Assembly: GCF_001039355.2 (NCBI RefSeq)
Contig: NW_019775679.1
Coordinates: 191,658-254,312, forward strand
Direction: 5' to 3'
Source: Lingula anatina
Taxonomy: Eukaryota; Brachiopoda; Lingulata; Lingulida; Lingulidae
DNA length: 62,655 nt
In this document: positions 40,766 to 54,000 of the stretch, in pieces
How positions within the stretch are numbered: the stretch's first letter is position 1
Layout of the letters: every line of letters starts with the position of its first letter
Program-made: the position numbers and the translations under genes
Notes under the pieces: model-generated
Databases searched by the model: none
Seen by the model: the letters and a program-made list of their open reading frames with translations, nothing else
What the model was told of the DNA's origin: nothing

Positions 40766-43334
40766 AAACCAACGCTTTGTAATTAGGAAGCACTGATATG
40801 AAAAGAAATGTATATCTGGGCCTGTGAAATATATGTCGTTGATAAGAAATGAAGACCTCTCAACATTTTAAGCTTGTCACAAATGTGTCTGCGTAACCGG
40901 ATAATTAATCTGATTAAAAGCTGCCTATGCACTGTGCCAATCCCTTTTGTTCATGGGCTAACTATACGATGGCGCGGCGGCCTCGCGTGCTCCGTGCACC
41001 TGATGGATCCAATCCCCAGGGACGGTGGTATCGTGTCCGGATATGAAGCTGTCGGCACATCTGTCAGGCACGGGTTACTGAGAACAAGCGTACTGAGGTT
41101 ATCCATGACGGGTGTTCAAAACCAATGTGGTATGGAGACGAATGAACATGCATATTTAACGCCTCGAAAAGTAGGGGATACACTGGCGTTGCAAGAGAAC
41201 AGAGTAAAAGAAATCATTACCACACAGGAATTAAGTTGATTAAACATTAATTTAATGAACATCCCCTGCAATGATTATATACAGTGGCGCCTGTGAGAGG
41301 TCAGCTTTATCGAATATTATAGGGTCTAAATTCTAAACAAAGACATGGCGTGTAAACGGAGATTGAACTTAGCCCATGTAGGATGTTTTTTGGACGTCAT
41401 CTAAATGTTGTCATGGCGATCATTCAAATAATTGTGGGTGCATGTCACATAATAAATTTGGCCATCAAACTGAGCAAGAAATTATAGAATTAAGAAGATA
41501 TTTATCATTCTGGCACCAAACGTTCGCCAGTACAATCGGTACCCAATGAAAAAATTAACGTCACCGTATTAATATAGTGTTTCAATGCGTATGTGGTCTA
41601 AGGCGAATTTAGCTACTTGCATCTTTTGGGGGATTTGGAAGGGTGCAATCGTATTTCATTTAAGGTCCGACGAGAAAGCACCTAATTGCATTTTTCTTCG
41701 TACCATGCTTTGTTTCAATTCAAGCGAACAGTGTATCTTTTTCAGTAACTGGAAAAATGGCATATTCAGGTGCATTTCACTTCTGAAGTATTAACGTGGG
41801 CTTTGAACTCAATCACATGAAATCTCTAGCCAAATACATGTCTGGATTTGCGTGTAACAGCAGGGACTGCACTACAGTGCCGAAATTCTGGGAAAGGCTA
41901 GTCATCAAAATCATTACTAATTATTTCCCCTGGACATAGGTGTGATCCAAAACTTCAATAAGCAAGTATAACTGATTTTAACCTCATGACACTGGACCTG
42001 TGTGTATTTACACCAAAATACCTGCCTGCGGAGTAATTATAATCTCGTTCTATATTCTGGGCATATGTCGTCCACTTTCAAAGACACTAATATAATTAAC
42101 AACGGCATATAATTAACAACATTGGCCACACCGAATATCACGATTTGTGGTTCGTGACCATGGGATCTTCGGTTTTATAGAAAAAATTCTTCTTGGCCGC
42201 TGGGAAATGAGACTGCTTTCAATCAGTAAGGACAGAAATAACCCTTGAGGGAAGGTCAACTAATCTGCACGAATTTCACAACTGCAAAAGCAGTGATGAA
42301 TCAAAACGCCATCGACCCCGTGGACTAAATGCACTTAACAAGTGGACATATCTATAAACGGCAATGTCCTAATTACAAATATATTCCCATTGCTGCCGGT
42401 GGCCAAGATTGGTAAATACTTTACTCATGGCCTTAAGCTCACCATCACAGACATATTTAAAATTTATCTGCAACTCAAGCTTCACCAAAATGACCTATAT
42501 GCTGTCGTCTTTTGGTCGTTTGGCCCAGAGGAAGTACACAACTAGTCTTCGCTTTCAACGTCTTGTTCCAGCATATATCATTTGCCGTGCCATTAATGAT
42601 GCATGAATAGTCACTATCTTTTCAACACAAATGCCTGCGCGAACCATAGTCTGTAATTCATGGCACATTAACGGGCCTAAACGTTTCGCCGTTCCGACAC
42701 ATTTACCATATTAGGAAGACATGTTATTAATCAAGAGGGTTAGTGACTTATGAGTCTTTGCCAGAACGCTCTGATAAGCCGAGTTCTAAATTTTGAATTA
42801 ATTTGAAAATTGTTAGAATTTTTCAAATACCATCATGCTTTTTTTTTTGTTTGAATATTTGTTTGATTACTAATAAAAAACAACCCCTGGACGCAATGAT
42901 AAGACACTTAATATCAATTGGAGTGCAAACGTATGCCAACCCCAGTGACAAGCTTTTTGTTGGTACCGTTAGTTTAATGTAGGCACATCTTTCACGGGCC
43001 GAACGTATGACATGGGGAATTGAAATGAAAATAACCATATCACGACACGCACAGGGGATTTCACAGAATTAACTGGTTATTGATTTGCTCCGAGGCAGGC
43101 TGAACCATCGGAGACCCCATTGAAAAGACCGCAGGTATACATATGTCGCTGATGTATTAAATGCCGAAACGCCCTCTGTGTATCACTACGACCTAAGGCC
43201 AGTGAACACTCCGGGCTCAGGGCTGAGCTACAGACTACGCCATGTTTGACAGTTCATACCGGTTTACGACTGCTTGCCGATCAAAATATGCCATAGCTTT
43301 TTAAAGCGATTGCAAGCGACCGCCAGATTTTGTG

Positions 43335-43575
43335 GTTGCAAAAAGTGTTGGCCTTAACATTCACGTTATACGTTATAGAAGGCTATTCCATTAGATTAAA
43401 TAAAGTAAATACTGGTCTGAGAGATTCACGTTATGCATAATTCACTGGGGGGAAATATCTGTTTTATACGTAATCAGCGATTACTACGCAGCTAATTTCC
43501 AATACATTTATTAATAGCTAAACCATCAAGCTTAACACAGGCATCACAATTCAATTATGTAACCCAAAAATTGGT
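43335..43575. repeat. Dispersed diverged repeat, copy 2
   Basis: Related to 40200-40395. A shorter third match (AAGTGTTGGCC, CGTTATA and TATTCCATTAGATT in order) lies at about 43640-43715, so this area contains partial tandem copies as well. Confidence 0.5.
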
Positions 43576-45219
43576 CTTATCTTTTAGAACCAAAACCTGG
43601 TCTACTTAAGTTTAAGTTAAATCCACAGAAGTCGCCTTAAATAAAGCAAGTGTTGGCCTCAAACATTCGCGTTATAAAACAGAGTCAGTATTCCATTAGA
43701 TTGGACTACAACCTATTTGTCCTGTGTCAACGTGGACAAAACATTTGGTCTAAAAGTTTAGAAAAGAATTCAGGCTAAAGGTTTTTTATGAGATAGATCC
43801 TGAAAGGTAAGTTGTGCGGGGACCTTTAACAAAGCCTTTTTATTGGCAAACTGTGTGTACAGGTCTGTAGAGAGACCGTTTGATTCCATTTATCTAACTC
43901 CCATCTACAATACCAGTTCGAGTATTCAATTGCATAACATGATCAGTTGATGAGGAAAAAATCATTAATCTGATATTAATGCCAAATTGATCTTTTTTGA
44001 TCCATTCGAAGTGGTATTAAATGTAAAAAGTCATCCCATGCTCATTTAAATGTTCTGTATCCTCACTTAATTGCCAAAGAAACTTTTGTCAAGGCAAAAC
44101 TATTCGGATACCCAGGGGTACATTTGGACCATTTAAAACAATCAGTACAACAGTTACTGTTTGAGTTTAAAACACTCGTAGAACGCCCCGACTGATGTGG
44201 TCCCTTGTTAATTTTGACCTGAAAGCAGCATTTAGATTAAACGATTGAGGTAAATTAAGATTTTTGAGCACCATTCAATTCCAACCAAAAAGAAGACACA
44301 AGAGGACTCCCATACAAACTGTGCCCGGGGGTCCACCGCTCACTCCTAAATGGTTTTTAATGTTCTTTCATAAGAGACATCGATGCAAAGCTTTTCATTA
44401 TTGTTTCTAATGCTTCTTAGCAGCGTAATTGATAAAATTCCAATGGGATACAATTCAGGGAAAACATAAACAGTTTTGCTCTCGGTATTGATCCACCTAT
44501 AATTGGATTCGTTGTTATGTCAAAGTGATATACTTTAGAGTCATTTATGTTATAGCTTTTCTAGGCAAAGGGTCTACTTAACTGAGAAATACTTGATAGG
44601 CTCGACAATGAACTTAAAGGTATATCCAATAAAGATATTATACTTATAGAAAACTGGATTTGATAAACATTTTCGACTATAACGCTATGCTTGTTTTCTT
44701 AAAATTCAGGCTCCGGCAGTCTAAAACAACCTTGATAGCAAGAAAATCATTCTTGGGTTTTGGCAATGTCGAGCATGGATTCGATATTCAAGCATCAGTG
44801 TTCTGACTATTTTCAAAATATGTTGACACGGCAGCAACATAAATGTTGTGATGGCCTTAGACGGAGTCTATGCAATGTCCGGGCAAAAAACCTAATGGAA
44901 TCGACACCTTAATGAAGCAAAACAAACCTCAAGATCCTTTAAAGTCAAAGCAAGATAAAACCCATTGCGTCTACGTTCGCTGATGTGGTATCCAACATCG
45001 CTTTATTTAATTTAAACCGTTTCAGACAGACTTACTACAGGAAATAGATGGTTTGGATGCAATAGATAGTCTGAGGGACGTTAGACCGTTTCCCCGGAAT
45101 CAATTTTCGCTCATCGTGCTAATAAACCATCTGTCTGTATAAATTTTCATCTTTTACCACGTTAGCCTACCTACTAGAAACAAACCTCTTCAGTTTGTCT
45201 ACGTATGAGCAATTCGTAC

Positions 45220-45341
<122 letters not shown>

Positions 45342-48300
45342 GTAAAATTGTTCTTCCTGTACGAGTATATATTATATATAATAAAAATAGCTGCGTTTTT
45401 TTTCTTTTTATTATATATATATATATATAATATAAACGTGCTAGAATGTGACAGTCTTTATGACTTCAATCTTTCTTAGGGAACCGTCACCGCGCCCTGA
45501 CAATCAACATTTTAAAAACATAATTGCAAGTGCTGCTCTTCAGCTAAAGCTCATACTACTTCACGCGATGGCGAACATCTAATCACTTTACCCTTAAAAC
45601 TGTTTATGTCACTTTCCATAAAAAGGGTAAAGAAAAAAGAGAATGGCTTAACGAAGAGATCTCGCTAACTAAACTTGTAAAAATGATACTCATTACATTA
45701 CTAATTAATCAAAACTAAATCAAAAATTCCAAACACCTTTCTCAGAGGCAGAGGCTTACGATTAAAGTAAAATGTAATACTATATGCCTAAGCGGTTAAG
45801 GTGAAATCGTGGTATAAAAATAAGGTAAATATTGTGATAGATGACCGCTAAATGAAGTACATAGGCCCTATCTAAATTATTGAAACTTCATTAGCTGTAA
45901 GTATTTGATAGCCCGGGGCTTCATAGTGACGTTGTACAGTCCGTAAGTGACCTTGAGAGGGAGAGGCCTCGAGTGAGTGATTGGGTGAAATATACACTAT
46001 ATACTGTACATCTGCATGCACAGTGTATATACAATGTGCATTATAAATTACGCATCGAAAGCGCAGTGTAAGAGCTTTCTGTACAATAAATTCACCCGGT
46101 CTAAGTAACAAACAATTTTCTTTTTCCCCTTGTGAGGCGTTCAAGTGATCAACAATCCAATATTTCTAGTAACTGTTCTAATATAAGTACGCGTCTGAGG
46201 TTGCCCGGATTGACTAGAAAAACAGATATTGTGTGTATGTCCACATTATCTGGTGAAAAAGAAAGACGCGGTAGAGTATCAGGCGCACGTTAAGTAATGG
46301 ATTCTGTGAGGGGGTTAGAGTATTGGTCATGTTTATCGTCAGTTAATATGTCAATAACGTGTGATCCGTGTAAGCGATGTTGAAATGAACTGTGATTACA
46401 GGGCTAGCACACGAAAGGCAGAAGTCAACGCAGTGTAGAATGTAACCTCTTAGACTATCGAGGGACACATTTAGTGAAGAGATCACTGAACCGTACTTTC
46501 AGTGCGACTATTTGTACTAAAATAAACACGCAATCTTTCTTCAGAAGGAGTCACTAAGTTGACACCTCTTGAAATCTGTTCCTTTTTTGATACAAGTATA
46601 AATTGGAATTTCTACAGTAAAGAAAATATGCATTTTGTACCACAAAATCTACACAAAATTTTCATTTGGTTTTAGATTATAATTACAAAACAACGTTTCG
46701 GAACTAGAAGCCTTTTAGTTTAGTTTATTCCTGTAATAATAAACAAATGGCGCACATTCCCCTGTGTACTCTGAAGCCGAGGGTCCTATTTCCTCTGGCT
46801 GTGCCCTAGCTACGCTTTGCAGTTCACGAGGGGTTGTGCTCTGTTTGCTTTATTATATACTGATTAACCAACAAGGTATAAATTAAAGCCTTTTGGTTTT
46901 TATTCGTTACGTGATTGATAATATATTATTTAAAAATTAGAATATATAAAATACAAAAAGATCAAAAACAATCAAAAGTGCTAAAAATATTTTTTCAGAT
47001 GTGATGAAAAATAATCACAGGAAGATAAGTTTGATGTATACCACTTGATGTAGAAATATTATGTGACAAGCAATATTTGAACAATCATCATCAGCTGGTT
47101 ACCATAGTGCATGAAAACTGACCAATCAGATGCCTAGAATTCTAACACAGGAATAATAAACGGTGACGATAAAAGCGTAGTATACAGTGTAGATAACAGC
47201 AAAATGAATAAGAAATTAAAGCTTGAAGGAATATAAAAATGCAACGCTACAAAAATTCATTTTTACATAATAGCTCAAAGAAAACTTGGAGTCCATGAAC
47301 ATAAACTTTCGCTTGTCCATGTTAGAATGCCTGGAAGCATTTCCATTTTCGTACTATTCTGAGATGTTACATTCTTTGTTTTACGCTTGAATAATCAATC
47401 CTTGAAAAACACTCGAGCATTAAGTACGCCTGGAACCAATTCCAATTAGGCTTTGTTTGAGGTGTCATATTCTTTATTTTACGCCAAAATAATCACATTT
47501 TCCGAAACAATCCCATTTACTAATACGATTTTCCAAATACGCTCACAAAAAATAACAAAATTTTCTTTTACCTTAGAGTACTGAAATTGTGTTATTTGGC
47601 AGCATATCTCAGAATAGCATATCTTTTATCTCTCCTTAAGTCCAAAATAACTTGTCTAGATCTGGTTTTGTAGGTCTGATAACTAAGATAATAGCGATGC
47701 ATATCTGCCATAATATTTCCATGGCCTTGAGATAACTGCTATCAGCAACGGTAAATTTCGATCTATTAGTGATACACGGATATCAAAACAAATTTTAGCA
47801 TAACTGCGCTAAAACCATCATAAAATAAATCTGTAAAAAATAATAATAATGAATAAAAAAAATGAACATTCAGCGATCGGGCGTTGGCTCCAACAATTCT
47901 TGAAGTGAGCAGAGAACTAAGATTCTCTTCCAAGAGAAAAAAAAAACACGACCCATCGATGAACGAACTATGTACAATGCATCAACGGGCACGTGTAATG
48001 TAATCTTCCTAAACCGGTTAAGGTGCAAAATACGTCACCAGGCGACCATATTTTAAATGAACCGGTGCCAGTAATTCAATTTGCTGGAACCTTCTTCTGT
48101 ACCAAAGTCACGAGAAGTGGAATTACTTGGAAAGCAGGTTTGGGGTGATGGCATTGGCGGAGGGTTAGGGTCCCAAATGGCAAACGGGGTAACATAAGAG
48201 AACCAATATGTATGCCAATTAACGTAATTTTGCTGCATATTCCTAGACCAGTACCATTATAGGCTTTACATCGGCCATGTTTGGCGTACTCGTGAAAGAA

Positions 48301-50992
48301 CAAAATGTAGAAATATGCCATTGCCAATATGTTATGTTGTTTTGCTTTCTTTTTTTCTCTCTTTTTTTTTTAGCTATCCAGGGACTCAAGTGTTAAAAGC
48401 AATCTAAATATATCTTATTGCTAGGAAATCTTGCCCAAAAGCAAGTGAAGTTTGCACCCTAGTGGTTCGATAGATGCAATGAAGCAATGTCTCATTTCCA
48501 ATAAAAACAGACTAATTTACAAGGCCTGGGCTCCAAATATTCGGTCTTTCACATATGGGTTTGGGTTTTCAGCATTTGTTAGCCTAAAGCAGCTTCTTGG
48601 TCGATCACTAAATTCGAAAAAAAGTTCCAAGAAGCGTGTCTGCTGAGTCCTAAAAGCCTCTATAGGCTGTCTAGGAATCAGAACGACCAAGTCGCACTAA
48701 ATCAAATTAATACTAAAAATTGATTTTATAAATTATATTAGTGGCCTTCTTCGCCGTCGTGATTCTTTTAGAATCAAATCAAAGAAAAATAACAACTTTT
48801 TACTCAGGGCAATCATGGTAATTTTACTATTATATTGTTGGTTTGCTTCCAAATCGTGATGCGGCAAGGATGGACTGGTACAATAAACAAACTAAGCAAG
48901 ATGAACTTCGTGATGAGCTTCCGGAGACCTTTTCTTAAAGCGACGCCTACAAACCGAGAAAATTGCTCTTGTGTCACTTCACAGAACATTACTTGGCTAA
49001 TGTTGACAATTCGCTGCATAACAACATATTATGCCAGTTTCAAATGGGCCATTTGTTTGGGCCAAAAATAAAAGCCCTGATTTTCAGTCTAACGTGTACA
49101 TGCATGAAGTTATACAGAACTTATGCAACCATTTTAAAAGACAGTAGAAGGCATGCGCTGGTAAGTATAAAAAGCGGGATCACCGCTGTAAATTATAAAC
49201 AAAATTGGCCTGTTTTAGGTAACGAAAAAATGTGTACGGCACCAGCTATGGTGTTAAGCATCTGATGGTCCACGTAACAGAGTGTTTGCCCCCCCCCCCT
49301 CCCCTCCTCTCCCATTAGATTCTTACAGGTTAGGGTTAGCATGATGTAATGATGTAAAAGGATCCTTGGCAGGGCTTACCTGTAAAAATCGATGGGAAGC
49401 GGGGCTTGTATCTCTAGGGACTCGTAGGCCTACATGACACCGACTTCAGACAACGGAGACGAGAATATGTGCAGTCAATACCGTACCTAAAGATAAAAGG
49501 AGACAATCCGCTGAACGCCAAAAACATTGACTAGCTTCCTATAGTATTATTATTTTTTCTTTTGTCTTCTCTGGAGCTCCGAGCTCGTAAAATCTTCAAG
49601 TCAAAAAGACACATTAACTATCGACGTGACGTCAAATTGCATATCATCTTTATAATAAAGATTTTTTACCACATAAATCGGCGAGTTTTAATTAGTCAAC
49701 TGAGAGCAGTTTGACGCAGTGTCATCCTACAAAGTAAATATCAGTCTTTTCATCTGAGACCAGTCTTTTCAACATCAATTATTTACTGAACAAGTGAACG
49801 GCAATTGAAAAAGTTTATACACAACGTAACGTGCCATCTCGTGCCAGCATGCAGCACGCTCTAATACTGACGACAAACACAATCCCCTTTGTCTAAAATC
49901 CCAGGGGTGTATCACTGGCGGGGAAAACATGAAATTATTTTGAAAGCGCTCTCATTTATTATTGCCACGGCCAGGTTCACCTGAGCTTATTTAATATTTT
50001 CAAAAACCGTGCCCAGTCGTTCTTTCAAAATATTTTATAAATATTGGATTGTCCAGCCAAAAATCTCGCCACGTATCTCTCCATTTCTATTCAACCTCTT
50101 CCTTCCCAATACCTTATATACCTAAGCAAAGGCTTTAGACATTTTAGTCATCATTCAACCAGTGTCTCGAGTCTAGACTATGAAATAGTAAATTAATCGG
50201 TGTGCTTTGGTCCTATTCCCCTGTCTTGGTTAATTAAATAATGCTGTAAAACACGCATACATCATTTGTCTTTGCATTAGCCCTGTCATATTCCAGACGC
50301 CCTGCATCTCCAGTTTATGTCTTCGAGATTTTTCTCGAGACATGACAAAAAGCAGCACGAAGAATTCTCTCTAAACGTCGTTACTGTTACGTATGTATCA
50401 ATTGATATCAAAAATGATCGGTTGTATTAATCACTATTTATCATTTCTAAAATTGTTTTGGCAGCACCATCAGTTTAAATAACAAACAACATATCTGTAC
50501 ATGTGAAAACACACGTTCAATAATCGTATTTATTGAATAAAATGGAAGAACTTATCTAACAAATATTCTATAAAAAGTTTTAAATGTGTTTTTTTTTTTC
50601 AATTTTTCTTTCAGTTTAACTCTCTTAAAATCTAGCTATTCCGTCAAAAAATTATTAACTGCTCCGCAACATCACAATAAAGGAGGCGTCATGATCATCA
50701 GCCAAGAGGGACTCGTATCTCTGAAAAATACAAATTTTTAGTCTTCTTTTTCACTTTGCTATTCGTGGAATAGCAGATGGTTAGGGAATTAAAAGAATAG
50801 AATAAATAACTGTCACCTTATGCCAATTACTCAAACACCCAGCGGCTACTCTCTGAACGCAGGGTTTGATAAGTACTCTATTACAAAACTATTGTATCTT
50901 TAATTTTATATATTAATATTTCCCAGGCATCAGAGGGTACCCATCGGCCGTATCAACACATCGTGAGTAAGGAAATTTAACGTTTTTTTTTT

Positions 50993-50998
50993 TTTATT
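50993..50998 (-). terminator. Candidate poly(A) signal of the Tudor-Schlafen gene
   Basis: The minus strand reads AATAAA here, 78 bases after the stop codon ending at 51076. An A-rich run follows immediately. Spacing is reasonable for a short 3' UTR. Confidence 0.5.
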
Positions 50999-51075
50999 TT
51001 TTAAACAAGTCATCCCTTGATCGCATCAATCTTGGGACACATACAACAGATAGCAGTTCTAACAGGTTAACTGGT

Positions 51076-54000
51076 TTATGGACATTGACCTCCACTGGCC
51101 TCCGAGAAACTCAAGTGCATTTTCAAAGTTCTGCCAAGTTCTAAAAGTCGCTCCATCTCGGCCTTGAATTTCCTTTCTTCTCTGGATACAATCAGTTCAC
51201 GGATTTCCTGGAAAAAACACCCACACAGTAGACTGAGCTGTTTAAAAAACGGATTTACTAAATAACAGCTCTGTTTTTAATTCGTTTTTCTCTAAGGCAC
51301 CAGCTTCGACCGACTACAAAATGCACAATGCAATCAAATTACCAGTAATTAAATATCCTGGGAAAAGCAAACTCGAACTGCCAGTCTTATACAAAATTTA
51401 AGCTGATATACTGTTTACACGTAATCAATGCTATCAAATTAGACGATTATCCTTGAAGCTTCAAACTAATACAAAACAATCCAAGTGTCAATTATGGTTT
51501 TTGTTAATTGCCTAATTGGCAAAGATGTGTAGTCTCTTTGGAGCATACAGACCATACAAAGAAGAAGGCCACCCCACCCCCCCTCCAGAGAATTTCTCTT
51601 AAAAAATCAAAGGCAAGGCACACTTAGCCCCACAGATGTATATTTTGTGTACTCATTATTGCTTGGTGGAGGATCTAAATAAATAGGGTTTTGTATGCGT
51701 AATTTTTTTCCTCATCCAAATAGATAATGTGGATATAAACATTGTCAAAGTGATTATGGGAAGATGATGTTGCATCACAAAGACATTGGGCGAATTAGCC
51801 AATTCCAAGCTGATGACATAACAGCAGCAGAAGATTGCTTTCAAACAGATATTCCTCACCCACACAACAACATTATAACACCTATTAAATCACAACATGA
51901 CTGCTAGAATCTGGTGCCAGCTAATTTTCTTGAAAGGCTTACTTCTGATTTTATCAGGGAAGTGGTGAAACCCTTTGCATAATGGATAAGCTTAATTAAG
52001 GGCTCATATCTCCTAAACAGAAAGAGTCCAAACCACAGGCTGGCACTGGATTGTTGTTCAGACCTATATCACCACCCACAATAGTATTTTAATATCTTTT
52101 AGGGTGCATTCCCATAGATTTTGGAGTCTCACTAGATTACTGTCAGATAATCTGACTTAAATGTCCTGCCCGCTACTACAAACTGTAAGGGGGTAATTAA
52201 CTTTCGTGCCCGCTCGGCCGACAGCTATTTGGCATGAACCCCCAGGGAGTTAGTTCAATCTAGTTGGGAATGGGGTCTTAGAGTTACATTAGAAACTGAT
52301 CATTACATATATCACACAAGACAGCAAAATGGACAATAAACACTTGGCCACCCTATGCACAGAAACAGCTGGGGTAGAGATTTATAAAGCAATAAAATAG
52401 GGAGTTTGTGCTCTAAAAGTTAATAGTTCTAATGCAGTTATATTAAGATAAGTATTTCACATAAAAGAAACAGAGGGCCGGGGGGGGGGGGGGGGGGGGC
52501 CTTTATAAGGTATCAAACTCCCTTGCGGCAGCTCTCCCTTTCTCAACATCATTGGCATACCTGTGTGTATAAAGACTTGGTTTTCCCTTCTACCCTCAAG
52601 AAACACCTCTCGTCTGAGGTCAGAAAGATATCCCCAGCTTTGGACAGTCTCAACTCTGGAAATAGGACAACAATACAAAGATTAGAACCAATTGCAAATA
52701 GTGATTAAAATTGCATAGTTACGTATGTATCTATCACTTTCATAATGATAGAAGTCAAACATTTGGTAGAATATCATCAGATATAAAATGATAAAATGTA
52801 AAGAGGGAAAACCAAAATCCAACAGTGAAAAAAAAAAAAAAAAACTTGCATCAGGTAAATGACCATTGGAGTACATAGTATTAGGCCAGTAATCTCCTAG
52901 AGGAGTTCTCACTGAAAATGAGGAAACTTTCACTCACTTAGTTGACTCAACTTCAGAAATGGAATATAATCCACACCTAATTTTGATTCAGAGCCAACCA
53001 TTTTGGCAGCGAAACCGGCCCTGAAACCCCACCTTGCACTGTGCCTAAATATCTTTTTAGCAGAAGATTGACAGTAGTAAGTAAAAGACCATGTACCATG
53101 TATCTGAGTCGCACTCTTGTCACTAAAATACAAGACGGTATTTTCCATGCTTGTGATGTTAAGATATCCTAAATCTTGAAAGATTTCCCTGCTGACTGTT
53201 ATAGTAGATATGACACCATGACATGGGGAGAAAATTCACAAATTTGAAACCAACAATTTTCCACCGCTTCTCCCAAGTGAAATTGAAAGTGGTTTCTTTA
53301 AGTACTTTAGCGTCCACATTCCAAGTGCATTAATTATCCATGACAATGGATGTGGAACAGCACGGATCACCTTTTTAAGAATTTTTTCTTGAAACATGGA
53401 CTTATCTGATGTACAAAAGTCTCCAGTCTGTTTTCTTTAATCTCAACCATTACAGGGTCATTTAACTGGTTAGCCATGTCTCTTTTCTGTTTTCACCATT
53501 ATCAGTCATTTATTCAACCAAATCACCAGGACTTCAAAGACCCAGCCCTGAACGTATCCACGCACCTATGACACAGAAGTCTTTCACTGGTTTCCGTGTC
53601 TGTGGGTTTTCATGGCCGTCTGACTGAACCACCTGAGAATACAGCACCTCAAACATGGCGTGGCTCACTACGGGCGTGAACCTCGTCATGATGTCATCCA
53701 GTCCGACGCGCAGACGGTCTCTCTCATCACGGGATATCCTGATTCCCTGTACCAGGCTGTTTGCGTCGATGCCAAAATAAATATGGCCCCCTTTCCCTGG
53801 AAGTAATTAAGTTATTTTCCATATATGTAACCTGTAACACAAGTGGGACTTTACCAAATCTGTTGTGGTGATGTCGCCAGCCAGTGTTTTAGCTAGTGAT
53901 TGTATTTATAGCTTAACGGTGGCTTCATCTACAATTGGAACATTAAAACCATGATAATGAACTAACTTGAGAATTTTGTCACATGATATGCAGTGTTGAT

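Noticed and set aside
40874-41239. 121-codon open frame with locally GC-rich codons
   Set aside because: No domain or family match by eye and no splice-linked continuation. The evidence is too weak to call a gene.
52930-53148. Possible extra exon in the intron between Schlafen exons 13 and 14
   Set aside because: Exons 13 and 14 join in phase without it. The segment shares AATTTTGATTCAGAG and neighbouring words with 22955-23050, suggesting a dispersed repeat.
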